Assembly (NCBI GenBank): GCA_035307785.1 | Contig: DATGHS010000062.1 | Span: 1 to 38,319 of the forward strand | Source: DATGHS01 sp035307785 | GTDB lineage: Bacteria > Planctomycetota > Planctomycetia > Gemmatales > Gemmataceae | Direction of reading: 5' to 3' | Length of the DNA: 38,319 nt | Shown here: one piece after another, positions 1 through 7,713 of the stretch | Layout: every line of letters begins with the position of its first letter | Position numbering within the stretch: the first letter of the stretch is position 1 | The notes under the pieces: generated by a model | Database searches by the model: none | Seen by the model: only the letters and a program-made list of their open reading frames with translations | Told to the model about the DNA's origin: nothing | Translations under genes and position numbers: made by a program

Positions 1-272
1 CCCACGAATTCGGCACCAAGGTCGCGCTGCAAATTAAGCTCGGCCTGCACCGCATCGCGGGCGGCGGCGTGGTCTTGCCGCAGTTCGAGTTGGGTGGCCG
101 TGCCGTATGCGGTGCCGCTGCGGCCGACCAGCAGCCGGGCCGGAGTGCGCGCGCGGATGGCAGAAAGTAAATCGAGACCCGCGTCGCTCGCAGCCTCGGC
201 CCGCGGCTTGAAAACGGTAGTAGCCGCAAGGCGAGTCTTCGAGCCTTGCGGGTCAAGTGCAGGATCATTCAT
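1..272 (-). CDS. eutC: Ethanolamine ammonia-lyase small subunit, N-terminal part (cut by window edge)
   Basis: The small subunit pairs with EutB in the adenosylcobalamin-dependent cleavage of ethanolamine to acetaldehyde and ammonia. Ninety codons are open to the window edge. From about residue 38 the translation reads ARTPARLLVGRSGTAYGT, then LELRQDHAAARDAVQAEL, which matches the EutC core around the conserved RxG and DHAxARDAV segments. The ATG (272-270) overlaps the eutB stop codon as TAATG, so translation is probably coupled; a second in-frame ATG lies at 268. Residues about 7-20 come from a palindromic repeat (224-251) and do not look like family sequence. The C-terminal part is outside the window. 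The identity is firm; the exact start is less so. Confidence 0.9.
   Translation of the reverse strand, partial: MNDPALDPQGSKTRLAATTVFKPRAEAASDAGLDLLSAIRARTPARLLVGRSGTAYGTATQLELRQDHAAARDAVQAELNLQRDLGAEFV
224..251. repeat. Inverted repeat inside the 5' coding part of eutC
   Basis: Nine-base arms ccgcaaggc (224-232) and gccttgcgg (243-251) flank a 10-base spacer. The preceding bases are gtagtag, giving the head tagccgc that also occurs in the hairpins at 4107-4170 and 28438-28461. The element is read in frame as the poorly conserved N-terminus of EutC. Confidence 0.7.
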
Positions 273-1807
273 TACTTCCCCTTCAACACGTGCTCGAAGC
301 CGCCCAGGAGTTTCTGGCGCGCCGATTCATCGTCGGGTGGCAGTTCGCCATTGCGCAAGATGCCAGTCTTTTCCAGCCACTCGGCGAATTCGGGCGCCGG
401 CCGGAGGTTCAACAATTTGCGCACGCCGGCAATATCGTGATAACTCGTGGATTGATAATTCAGCATCACGTCATCGGCACACGGCACGCCCATGAAGTAA
501 TTGCAGCCGGCCAGAGCCAGAAGCAGCAAAAGATTATCGGCTGAGTTCTGGTCCGCCTCGGCGTGGTTGGTGTAACACACGTCGCAGCCCATCGGCAGGC
601 CGAGCAGCTTGCCCATGAAGTGATCTTCCAGCCCGGCCCGGATAATCTGACGTTCGTCGTAGAGATATTCCGGCCCGATGAACCCGACGACGCTGTTCAC
701 CAGGAATGGATCGAATGCACGCGCGAATCCGTACGCGCGTGCTTCGAGAGTCAGCTGATCAATGCCATAATGCGCTTCGGCCGAGAGCGCGCTGCCCTGG
801 CCGGTTTCGAAATACATAACTTGCATGTTGCCGAATTCACCCCCACCCTTACCCTCCCCCATCAAGGGGGAGGGAAAAACGCCACCCCCGCCCGTACCCT
901 CCCCCATCAAGGGGGAGGGGATAAGTTGTTCCCTCCCCCCTTGTGGGGGAGGGTTATGGTGGGGGGTTCCGCGCTGCCGGTGATGCTCCAGCACACGTTC
1001 GCGGCCTGCGCGCAGCAAAGCCGCGCTCACCCCGAAAGACTCATTTGCTTTTTGCGTGCCGGCCACAGATTGAAACAGCAAATCCACGGATGCCCCGCGT
1101 TCGAGCGCTGCCAGTTGCGTGCTAATGTGCGCCAGGCAGCACGACTGCGTTGGGATCTGCAATGTCTCGATGAGCCGTTGCAATTCATTCAAGATCGCGG
1201 CAACGCTTTCGACCGATTCGGTAGCCGGGTTCACGCCGATCACGGCGTCGCCGCAGCCGAATAGCAAGCCCTCGAGCGTGGACAGCAGGATTCCGGCCAG
1301 GTCGTCGCTGGGATGGTTCGGCTGAATGCGCGCCCCCAGCACGCCGCGCTGGCCCATGGTATTGCGGCAGCGGGTGACATTGCGAATCTTCGCGGCCGCG
1401 GTGACCAAATCGCGGTTGCTCATCAGTTTCGCCGCCGCGGCGGCCATTTCCGGAGTGATGGCCCAGTGCAAGCGGTGCAAAACGGCCTCATCTGTGGCAT
1501 CGTCCAGAAGGAATTCGCGGAATTCGCCGACGGTGAGGCCTCGGATCGATGCGTATGCGCCGGCATCGTGAGTTTGCAAGGTAACTCGACTGACTTCGTC
1601 CTCATCGGGATCAAGCAGTGGGTTCGCGAGAATGTCTGCCAAAGTTATGTCGGCTAGTGCCATCTTCGCCGCAACCCGTTCGCGCTCGCTCTCTGCCGCA
1701 ATGCCCGCAAGCTGATCGCCAGCCTTGGCTTCGTTCGCCTTGGCGAACAACTCGCGCAAATCGGCGAACACGAAGCGCTCGCCGCGGATGGTGGAGGAAA
1801 AAGGCAT
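272..1807 (-). CDS. eutB: Ethanolamine ammonia-lyase large subunit, with an in-frame repeat insertion
   Basis: Catalytic TIM-barrel subunit of the adenosylcobalamin-dependent ethanolamine ammonia-lyase, 511 aa. Family-typical segments include NRDLVTAAAKIRNVTRC (131-147), IQPNHPSDDL (161-170), MYFETGQGSALSAEAHYG (331-348), VNSVVGFIGPEYLYD and GLPMGCDVCYTNHAEADQN. The E. coli protein is about 453 aa. Much of the excess here is a low-complexity block at about residues 281-325, rich in PSPLMGEG and GGG, encoded by three GC-rich palindromes (see repeat at 840-966). It sits just before the MYFETGQGS strand, so it is probably a surface loop. The reading frame is intact and all flanking motifs are conserved, so I infer a working enzyme. 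No clear Shine-Dalgarno is visible: a heptamer tandem repeat lies just upstream. Neither eut shell genes nor a reactivase is in view. Confidence 0.95.
   Translation of the reverse strand: MPFSSTIRGERFVFADLRELFAKANEAKAGDQLAGIAAESERERVAAKMALADITLADILANPLLDPDEDEVSRVTLQTHDAGAYASIRGLTVGEFREFLLDDATDEAVLHRLHWAITPEMAAAAAKLMSNRDLVTAAAKIRNVTRCRNTMGQRGVLGARIQPNHPSDDLAGILLSTLEGLLFGCGDAVIGVNPATESVESVAAILNELQRLIETLQIPTQSCCLAHISTQLAALERGASVDLLFQSVAGTQKANESFGVSAALLRAGRERVLEHHRQRGTPHHNPPPQGGREQLIPSPLMGEGTGGGGVFPSPLMGEGKGGGEFGNMQVMYFETGQGSALSAEAHYGIDQLTLEARAYGFARAFDPFLVNSVVGFIGPEYLYDERQIIRAGLEDHFMGKLLGLPMGCDVCYTNHAEADQNSADNLLLLLALAGCNYFMGVPCADDVMLNYQSTSYHDIAGVRKLLNLRPAPEFAEWLEKTGILRNGELPPDDESARQKLLGGFEHVLKGK
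840..966. repeat. Cluster of three palindromes inserted in frame in eutB
   Basis: Three hairpins share the arms ccctccccc and gggggaggg. Unit 1 is 852-874 and unit 2 is 897-919, both with loop atcaa; unit 3 is 931-953 with loop cttgt. The outer flanks cccaccctta (841-850) and ttatggtggg (954-963) are roughly complementary, so the whole block can fold as a larger inverted structure. On the eutB strand it encodes a Pro/Gly-rich stretch with PSPLMGEG twice. Similar GC-rich palindromes are known as dispersed repeats in many bacterial genomes. Confidence 0.9.
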
Positions 1808-1813
1808 AAAAGC

Positions 1814-1846
1814 CAGAGGTCAGAAGTCAGAGGTCAGAGGTCAGAG
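1814..1846. repeat. Heptamer tandem repeat just upstream of eutB
   Basis: About 4.7 copies of cagaggt lie in tandem: cagaggt, cagaagt, cagaggt, cagaggt, cagag. The array begins 7 bases upstream of the eutB ATG and occupies the place where a ribosome binding site would be expected. On the eutB strand it reads as pyrimidine-rich ctctgac units and contains no purine-rich Shine-Dalgarno. Confidence 0.85.
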
Positions 1847-1983
1847 TAATTGCTGGCAAGCACTATCGCAATAGACCCGGCAGGTTGGAGAGAATTTTCA
1901 TTTGGCGTCTGGCACTTTCGTGGTGGGCCGCTAGGCTATTGCCCAACGAAAGATTATTCTCCATTTGAAGAAAGGCTCTCCCA

Positions 1984-2805
1984 ATGAATCGCCGCAGCGC
2001 TCTGCAACACGTTGTATGGGCCGTATTCGGCCTAAGTGGTCTAATGCTGGCCCAGCCGGCCTTCGCCGAAGACAAGCCCATCAAAGTCCTCATCATCACG
2101 GGCGATCATGGCCACAACTGGAAAGAAACTACGCCCTTCATCAAGGACCTGCTCACCAAGGCTGGAATGAAGGTCGATGTCACCGTGACGCCGCACAAGG
2201 ACCTGACGGCCGACACGCTGGCCAAGTACGACGTGCTGTTCCTCAATTACAAGGACACCAAGAAGGGCGGCCCGGATACGGTTTGGTCTGACGACAACAA
2301 GAAAGCATTCACCGATGCCGTGAATGGCGGCAAGGGGCTAGTCGTGTATCACCATGCTTCGTCGGCATTTACGAGCGGCTCGCCGTTCGATCAGGAATTC
2401 GAGAAAACCATCGCTGGCGGCTGGCGCAAGCAGGGCAACCACGGCAAGCGGCACGAATTCAGCGTCACCATTCGCAAGAAGGACCACCCGATTACCAAGG
2501 ACATGCCGGCCGAGTTCGCCCACAGCAACGACGAGTTATATCAGAACTCCGTCATGCTGCCCGGCAGCGTGGTGCTGGCGACGGCCTATTCCGACAAGTC
2601 GATTGACCCGAAGAACAGCGACAAGCACGAACCGGTGGTCTGGGTGGCGGAATACGGCAAAGGCCGCGTGTGTGAAAACGTCCTCGGCCACGACGTGACG
2701 GCCATGCAAGACAAAGGCTTCCAAACGCTGCTCATCCGCTGCGTGGAATGGGCCGCCACCGGCGACGCGAAGTACCCGGTGCCAGCGGAGCTGCAGAAGA
2801 AGTGA
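1984..2805 (+). CDS. ThuA-like domain protein, secreted
   Basis: 273 aa with a signal peptide (about residues 1-28, ending QPAFAED) and then a ThuA-like (trehalose-utilisation type, glutamine-amidotransferase-like fold) domain. Family features visible are KVLIITGDHGHNWKETTPF, KYDVLFLNYKDT, GGKGLVVYHHASSAF, the segment around DHPITKDMPAEFAHSNDELYQN, and the end EYGKGRVCENVLGHD. Planctomycetes encode many exported copies, often near carbohydrate-degradation genes; the substrate is not known. The ATG at 1984 is preceded by gaaagg at a usual distance. The next gene starts 14 bases after the stop, suggesting co-transcription. The divergent eutB lies about 175 bases to the left. Confidence 0.9.
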   Translation: MNRRSALQHVVWAVFGLSGLMLAQPAFAEDKPIKVLIITGDHGHNWKETTPFIKDLLTKAGMKVDVTVTPHKDLTADTLAKYDVLFLNYKDTKKGGPDTVWSDDNKKAFTDAVNGGKGLVVYHHASSAFTSGSPFDQEFEKTIAGGWRKQGNHGKRHEFSVTIRKKDHPITKDMPAEFAHSNDELYQNSVMLPGSVVLATAYSDKSIDPKNSDKHEPVVWVAEYGKGRVCENVLGHDVTAMQDKGFQTLLIRCVEWAATGDAKYPVPAELQKK

Positions 2806-2818
2806 TTTGGTGCTCGTG

Positions 2819-3367
2819 ATGGCCTGGGAAACCATTTATCGGTGTGATCGTTGCAAAACTGAGCAGCGTGTTCACACCGGCGAATATCGCTTTTACCAAG
2901 TCGCCTGGCAGGACAAGACCATCGAACTTTTCGACCGTGTCTCCTGTTCGGTTCAGGCGGGCTGGTGCCGGCGCTGCTGTCGACTCCGAACCATCGAGGA
3001 AATCCCAGATCTCAATCTGTTGCAAATGATGAGAAGTGAATTGGCAGAAAAGGGCTTCGTCGCCGGGGAACTCGACCTGGTTACTCGACCGCTTGCTTGG
3101 ATCGATGATCGGATTCGGTGGCGCCGAGAACGATTTTCTCCAGCCAAGTGTTTTGCCTGCGGTTCAATCGAAGTCGAATCAGCAGCGCGATCGGACCAAG
3201 AGAAAATCCTACACGCGGGTTGCGGGGGGCTATTTCGTGCATTCGATAGCGACCATTTTGTCCCTAGCATGGCATACCTTGTCCCGTCGGAAGGGCCGCC
3301 CGGAGAGAGCTTCATTAGGTTAACTACGCGATTGTGGCAATTCATTGACCGCCGCAACTTCGTGTAG
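2819..3367 (+). CDS. Hypothetical Cys-rich protein, possible zinc ribbon
   Basis: 182 aa from the ATG at 2819 (MAWETIYRCDRCK). The frame also offers TTG at 2807 and GTG at 2810 and 2816, but the ATG is the best candidate. CDRC near the N-terminus pairs with CRRC about 40 residues later, as in a zinc ribbon. A second group, CFACGS and later CGG, lies in the C-terminal half. No enzyme motif or membrane segment is visible, so the protein is probably cytoplasmic. It starts shortly after the ThuA-like gene and ends 31 bases before the TPR gene, so the three may be one operon. I do not recognise the family. Confidence 0.6.
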   Translation: MAWETIYRCDRCKTEQRVHTGEYRFYQVAWQDKTIELFDRVSCSVQAGWCRRCCRLRTIEEIPDLNLLQMMRSELAEKGFVAGELDLVTRPLAWIDDRIRWRRERFSPAKCFACGSIEVESAARSDQEKILHAGCGGLFRAFDSDHFVPSMAYLVPSEGPPGESFIRLTTRLWQFIDRRNFV

Positions 3368-3398
3368 TTACGTCGCGCAACGCAGCGGAGGGACGACG

Positions 3399-4055
3399 AT
3401 GGCAGATGACACTATCGGAGCAAGCCTCGCCGCCCTCTTTCAAGCTGCGCGATGGGCAGACGCCCGCAAATTGCTGGAAGCGGAACTTGTCAAGGATCCC
3501 GACAACCACTGGTTGCTCACCCAACTTGGCGTGACGTATCACGAGGAGCAGCGCTACCAAGAAGCAATAGAGCTTTTCGATGCGGCTCGGCGGCTAATGC
3601 CGGATTGCCCTCTTGTGCTTTGGAACTTGGCCAGCACGCTCTACGCACTGAGAAAGCACGACCGGGCCGTTAAGACTTACACCCGGCTTTTAGAAAGCGC
3701 CATCGAGCCGGGCATTGATGTTTGTTGGGATAGTCCCGAATGGGGTGCGGCGCTGAAGGCGGATTGCGTTTACCGTCTTGGCCAGTGCTTTCTCAACCAG
3801 CACAAGAAGGAAAAGGCAGAGGATTGCTTTCGCCAGTATCTAAATTTGCTGCTGAGCGGAATCGAAGGCAGCTATTCCTTACAAGACGTGAGCCGCGAGA
3901 TTCGAGGATTGCACGAACCTAACAGCGAGAATACGGCCGCCGGATTGCGAAGGGCCATTCGCGCCGCACTGCGAACCGCCGACACCAAGTCGAAGAACGG
4001 AACCACGCGAACAGCGGCCAGCAAAAAAACGCGTCGATTGAAAAGCAAGAAGTGA
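3399..4055 (+). CDS. TPR-repeat protein with a basic tail
   Basis: 218 aa. The ATG at 3399 is chosen because cggaggg lies 6-7 bases upstream; the frame stays open further upstream inside the preceding gene. At least two tetratricopeptide repeats are visible, WLLTQLGVTYHEEQRYQEAI and LVLWNLASTLYALRKHDRAV, plus a third helical pair around YRLGQCFLNQHKKEKAEDCF. The last 30 residues are rich in Lys, Arg, Ser and Thr, ending KKTRRLKSKK. There is no signal peptide. The role is probably protein-protein interaction, with no partner identifiable. It is likely the last gene of a short operon. Confidence 0.8.
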   Translation: MADDTIGASLAALFQAARWADARKLLEAELVKDPDNHWLLTQLGVTYHEEQRYQEAIELFDAARRLMPDCPLVLWNLASTLYALRKHDRAVKTYTRLLESAIEPGIDVCWDSPEWGAALKADCVYRLGQCFLNQHKKEKAEDCFRQYLNLLLSGIEGSYSLQDVSREIRGLHEPNSENTAAGLRRAIRAALRTADTKSKNGTTRTAASKKTRRLKSKK

Positions 4056-4106
4056 CAAGGCGACCCGCCGGTACGGTCGGGGTCGCCGGCAACGTCGCAA
4101 GGTAAT

Positions 4107-4170
4107 GCTGTAGCCGCAGGGTTCAGCCTGCGCGTTGGGTTCCGCACTGGCCGAAGCTTGTGGCTACAGC
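4107..4170. repeat. Composite hairpin repeat between the TPR gene and the cytochrome b gene
   Basis: Outer arms gctgtagcc (4107-4115) and ggctacagc (4162-4170); an inner hairpin cgcagg (4115-4120) / cctgcg (4127-4132). It lies about 50 bases after the TPR gene stop but has no T-run, so it looks like a dispersed repeat rather than a canonical terminator. The rest of the 4056-4651 gap holds no gene I can support. Confidence 0.6.
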
Positions 4171-4651
4171 TAAAGAAGCCGATGCACCACGCGTGAAAGG
4201 CGCTCAACCGCCTAGAATGAGGCTCAACTCGTTGCCGACGTCAGCCCTGCCGGCGTAGGTCGCAAAATCCAGCAACGTATGACTGTTACGCAGCTGGATA
4301 ATGACTTCTGCCGTAAGTCGTTTTATAGTTATGAGTTAGGATATTTCGTCGCCGAGCGCGACAAACTCGTTGCCACGTTGCCGTCGTTGCCACGAACGGC
4401 GAACCCCCCCGATCGCAACGGCAACGAATTGGGGCATTGCCGCAGAGATGCCAGCCGCTTAGTGCTCTTTCCTCTCCACAACTTGCCCGCGGCCAGGCAG
4501 TGGCTCGGCAGAATGATCGGCGGTCGCGTAAGCTCAGCGGGAACGCGATGAGCAAGCACGGTTTGCGCTGTCCGTCATTAAATCATTCAATCATCAATCC
4601 TAATTTCGTGGGTGCATGCATGCCAATCGATTACGCCATCCAAGTCCCGGA

Positions 4652-6886
4652 CTACGGCTTCGGCGGCGGCTGTTGTAATTGCTTTTGCAACTCGCTCCAC
4701 TGCCGTTGAAGTTCGTCGAAGCGCTTTTGAAAATCTGCGTCGCTGGGTGTTGACGGCGGTTCTGTTGTCGGTGCAGCCGGGCCGAAGGCGCGCACATACG
4801 CGGCCAGATCACGAGCCTGTTCTTCATTGACGCGGCCCCGGAACGCCGGCATCAATGATCCTTTGCCGTCGAGAATGCTCGCGATCAGCTGCGGCACGCT
4901 CCGGCTTTCTTGCCACGCAGGGCGCGTGAAGTCCGGGATCGCGGGCATACCGGCGCGGAGGTCGTTACCGCGCCCGTCGGTGCCGTGACAGCTTAGACAG
5001 TACTGCCGGTACATCTCGGTGGCCACGCGCGTTCGTGCCGCCGAATCGGTTGTTGCTGGCTTTGCAGCGGGAGGGGTGACTGGCGGCGCCGCGGGTTTGG
5101 AAGGTGGTACAACCGTGGGCTCGGCCGGCGGTGGCGGAACGATCGGCAATGTCGGCTGCACTGCAACCACTTGCTTCCCTTCCCGGAAGGCGCGCACATA
5201 CGCGACCATTTTGTCGGCATCCGCATCGCTGAGTTTATCCTTCATGGGCAGCATGAACTTACCTTTGCCATTGAGGATAGATTGCTTCAATTCCGAATCG
5301 CTGTGGCCGGTCTGCCATTTGCTGTCGGTGAAATCGGGCATCGTGCCCAGCGCGCTGCCGACGATTCGGCCCCGGCCATCGGCATCGTGGCAAGCCAGGC
5401 AGTAGGCCTTGTAGATTTGGACCGGGGCCATGTTGGCGGCCGGCGTCGGCGGCTGCACGCTTTTCGGTTTCACCGGCGTAGTTGCTGGAGAGGCCTCCGC
5501 CGTGCCGATCTCAAAGGCTCGGACATAAATCGCCAGTGCCAGAATCTGCTGTTCGCTCAGTTTGTCGCGATAGGCCGGCATCAGCGGTTCATTGCCGTCT
5601 TGAATGCGATGCACGATTTCCAGGTTCGTTTGCGATTTTTGCCAACTCAGACTGGTGAAATCCGGGATCGTTGGCATGGCAGCGCGAATCTGTTTGCCGT
5701 TGCCTTCCACACCATGACACGAAGCGCAGTTGGCGTTGTACACCTTGGCCACGTCGGCACGTTGGACCGGGTCGGCAGGCTCGGCCGGCGTTACGGATGC
5801 CTGCGCAGGCACGGTCATGCGCACATCGGTGGCAATCGCGTAAATGGTGAAGCCGATCAAGCTGGCCGTGCCTAATCCCAGCAAGCCAATCGCGATGGGC
5901 CGCCGTCGCGGATCGCGGTACGGACTTCGATCCAGGAGAGGCCAAAAGAACAGGACGAGGAAAAAGACAAGCGGCAAAACGAACGTACCCACCACTTCAT
6001 ACGGCCCCTTAAAGAAGCGCAGAAGCCGAAACAGGAACATGAAGTACCACTCCGGCCGGGCCTCATACGGTTGCGACGGATCGGCGGGGTTCTCAAGGGG
6101 AGCAGCGCGGTAGTAGCACCAGAGGCCGAGCGCGAGCAGGAATATCAGCCAGACGATGCCGTCCTTCAGAAGTTGCTTGGGCCAGAATGGTTCAGACTGC
6201 GCTTGAAGCTCTTGTGGCGACTGCCACCAGGGCGGCGTAACGCCATGCAGGCGGAACAAATACAGATGCACCACGACTAGAAAGATGATCAGACCCGGCA
6301 ACACATAGGTATGGATGGCAAAGAAGCGTGTAAGCGTCAGGTTGCCCATTTGCGGCCCACCCTGGAGTAGCCCGCGCAGATCATCGCCGATGCCCGGCAC
6401 CGTGCTGATCATGCCGAGGCCGACCTTGGTTGCCCAGTAGGCTTTCTGGTCCCAAGGCAGCAGGTAGCCGGTAAATGCCAACCCCAAGGTGCAGACGAGC
6501 AGCAAGACGCCCACCATCCAGGTCAATTCGCGCGGCTTTTTGTACGCGCCCCAGATAAATACTTGCAGCAAGTGCGCCAGCAGCAGAATGACCATCGCGC
6601 TGGAGCCCCAATGGTGCAGCGCGCGGATAAACGCGCCCATCGGCTCACTTTGGATGAACTTCACGCTGGGCCACGCGCTTTCCACCGACGGCGAGTAATT
6701 CATCGCCAGCAAGATACCGGTGAGCACCTGAAGCATGAAGGCGAAGAGCAAGAGGCTGCCGAAGGCGGCCGCCCAGCGCGAGCCGCCCGGCAAGGGCTCC
6801 AGGAAGAGCACCTGTTTCAAGATGGTCCAACCGGTTCGCTGTCCCCAGAAGCCCGTGGCAACGGGTGATTCACTTGCCTTCTGCAT
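4652..6886 (-). CDS. Cytochrome b fused to three cytochrome c domains (quinol-oxidising bc-type complex)
   Basis: 744 aa. Residues 1-360 are a complete cytochrome b. Helix-B haem ligands are H91 and H105, helix-D ligands H192 and H207, with PWDQ at 144-147 and the quinol-site motif PEWY at 278-281. The 15-residue spacing of the second His pair resembles cytochrome b6, yet the subunit-IV part is fused as in mitochondrial cytochrome b. No Cys aligns by eye with the haem-ci Cys of b6. After the last membrane segment (about 330-352) come three periplasmic c domains with CxxCH at 387-391 (CASCH), 496-500 (CLACH) and 630-634 (CLSCH), separated by Pro-rich linkers. The C-terminus (about 718-737) is a short coiled coil. 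The Rieske gene precedes it by about 30 bases in the same operon. The tail probably wires electrons from the complex to an oxidase. Confidence 0.93.
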   Translation of the reverse strand: MQKASESPVATGFWGQRTGWTILKQVLFLEPLPGGSRWAAAFGSLLLFAFMLQVLTGILLAMNYSPSVESAWPSVKFIQSEPMGAFIRALHHWGSSAMVILLLAHLLQVFIWGAYKKPRELTWMVGVLLLVCTLGLAFTGYLLPWDQKAYWATKVGLGMISTVPGIGDDLRGLLQGGPQMGNLTLTRFFAIHTYVLPGLIIFLVVVHLYLFRLHGVTPPWWQSPQELQAQSEPFWPKQLLKDGIVWLIFLLALGLWCYYRAAPLENPADPSQPYEARPEWYFMFLFRLLRFFKGPYEVVGTFVLPLVFFLVLFFWPLLDRSPYRDPRRRPIAIGLLGLGTASLIGFTIYAIATDVRMTVPAQASVTPAEPADPVQRADVAKVYNANCASCHGVEGNGKQIRAAMPTIPDFTSLSWQKSQTNLEIVHRIQDGNEPLMPAYRDKLSEQQILALAIYVRAFEIGTAEASPATTPVKPKSVQPPTPAANMAPVQIYKAYCLACHDADGRGRIVGSALGTMPDFTDSKWQTGHSDSELKQSILNGKGKFMLPMKDKLSDADADKMVAYVRAFREGKQVVAVQPTLPIVPPPPAEPTVVPPSKPAAPPVTPPAAKPATTDSAARTRVATEMYRQYCLSCHGTDGRGNDLRAGMPAIPDFTRPAWQESRSVPQLIASILDGKGSLMPAFRGRVNEEQARDLAAYVRAFGPAAPTTEPPSTPSDADFQKRFDELQRQWSELQKQLQQPPPKP

Positions 6887-6917
6887 GATGCTTCACCAAA
6901 TCATCGTGTTGGTGGAT

Positions 6918-7445
6918 TCAAACGGACACGGGCACTCGCTCCGTCACGCCGATCTTGAAATCCTGCCAGCGCACCCAGAGCCGCCCGGCACGGACTTCAT
7001 ACTCAAGCGGATCCATGGCGCGCGGGGGAGGGCCGGCAGTGCGCTCGCCTTTGGCGTCGAAGATCCCACCGTGGCAGGGGCAAATGAACTGCGACTGCTC
7101 GGGGTTCCAGTTGATGGGGCAACCCAGGTGCGGGCATATGGACGATAAGACCTGAATAGTTGTTGCCGATTCGCTTTCCCGACGGACCCAAATCGAGTGG
7201 CGAACGCGGGTCGTCTTCCAACCATCCGCCTGGACCAGGTCTATCGAAAGCAGCCTCCATTCGCCAATTGCCAGATCCGTGATCGGGCCTACGTCGTAAA
7301 AATCACCTTGGCCGCTGGCTTTGCGACGCAGCGGAGCCCAGAAATAGGCAACCGCTGGTCCCGCCACCAGTAAGGCAAGGAAGCCCATCAGCAGCGATGT
7401 CAAGAAGCTAAGAAAACGCCTGCGACCAGATTCAGGATTCGACAT
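6918..7445 (-). CDS. Rieske iron-sulfur protein of the bc-type complex
   Basis: 175 aa from the ATG at 7445. An upstream in-frame ATG at 7472 would place the ggagaaggag ribosome site inside the gene, so the inner start is preferred. The N-terminus has a twin-arginine-like GRRRFLSF motif followed by a membrane anchor (about residues 12-36), as expected for a Tat-inserted Rieske protein. Cluster-binding boxes are CPHLGC (104-109) and CPCHGG (122-127): C104, H106, C122 and H125 bind the 2Fe-2S cluster, and C109-C124 would form the usual disulfide. It takes electrons from quinol and passes them to the haem c domains of the neighbouring cytochrome b fusion. Confidence 0.93.
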   Translation of the reverse strand: MSNPESGRRRFLSFLTSLLMGFLALLVAGPAVAYFWAPLRRKASGQGDFYDVGPITDLAIGEWRLLSIDLVQADGWKTTRVRHSIWVRRESESATTIQVLSSICPHLGCPINWNPEQSQFICPCHGGIFDAKGERTAGPPPRAMDPLEYEVRAGRLWVRWQDFKIGVTERVPVSV

Positions 7446-7713
7446 GAAGCGCGTAACTCCTTCTCCAGCCAATGCATTTCCACATGCCCGCTATCATACC
7501 AACGCCCCATTTTTCTGCTACGCGTATTCACAGGCTTTCCCGTCTTTTGCGGTTTGTCATTGAGCCAGAATTACTTGGAAAGGCCCTTGTTTTCAATATT
7601 CCCGTATAGCTTTGCAAGCCGATGACGCTAACAGTGCTTGCCGCGCTGATGTCTGCTGGCACAGCGCCGTGGCAGGCTGGCAAAATTGAGTGCTTTCGGG
7701 AAAGAGACCAGCC

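Noticed and set aside
840..966. Palindrome cluster as a CRISPR array
   Set aside because: Units are self-complementary, spacing is irregular (45 and 34 bases) and they are coding; no cas genes nearby.
563..1264. 233-codon plus-strand frame
   Set aside because: Antisense to eutB; its repeats are the complement of the palindromes already described.
4279..4551. 90-codon frame in the gap before cytochrome b
   Set aside because: No ribosome site and no motif; competing frames on the other strand are equally long, which suggests chance.
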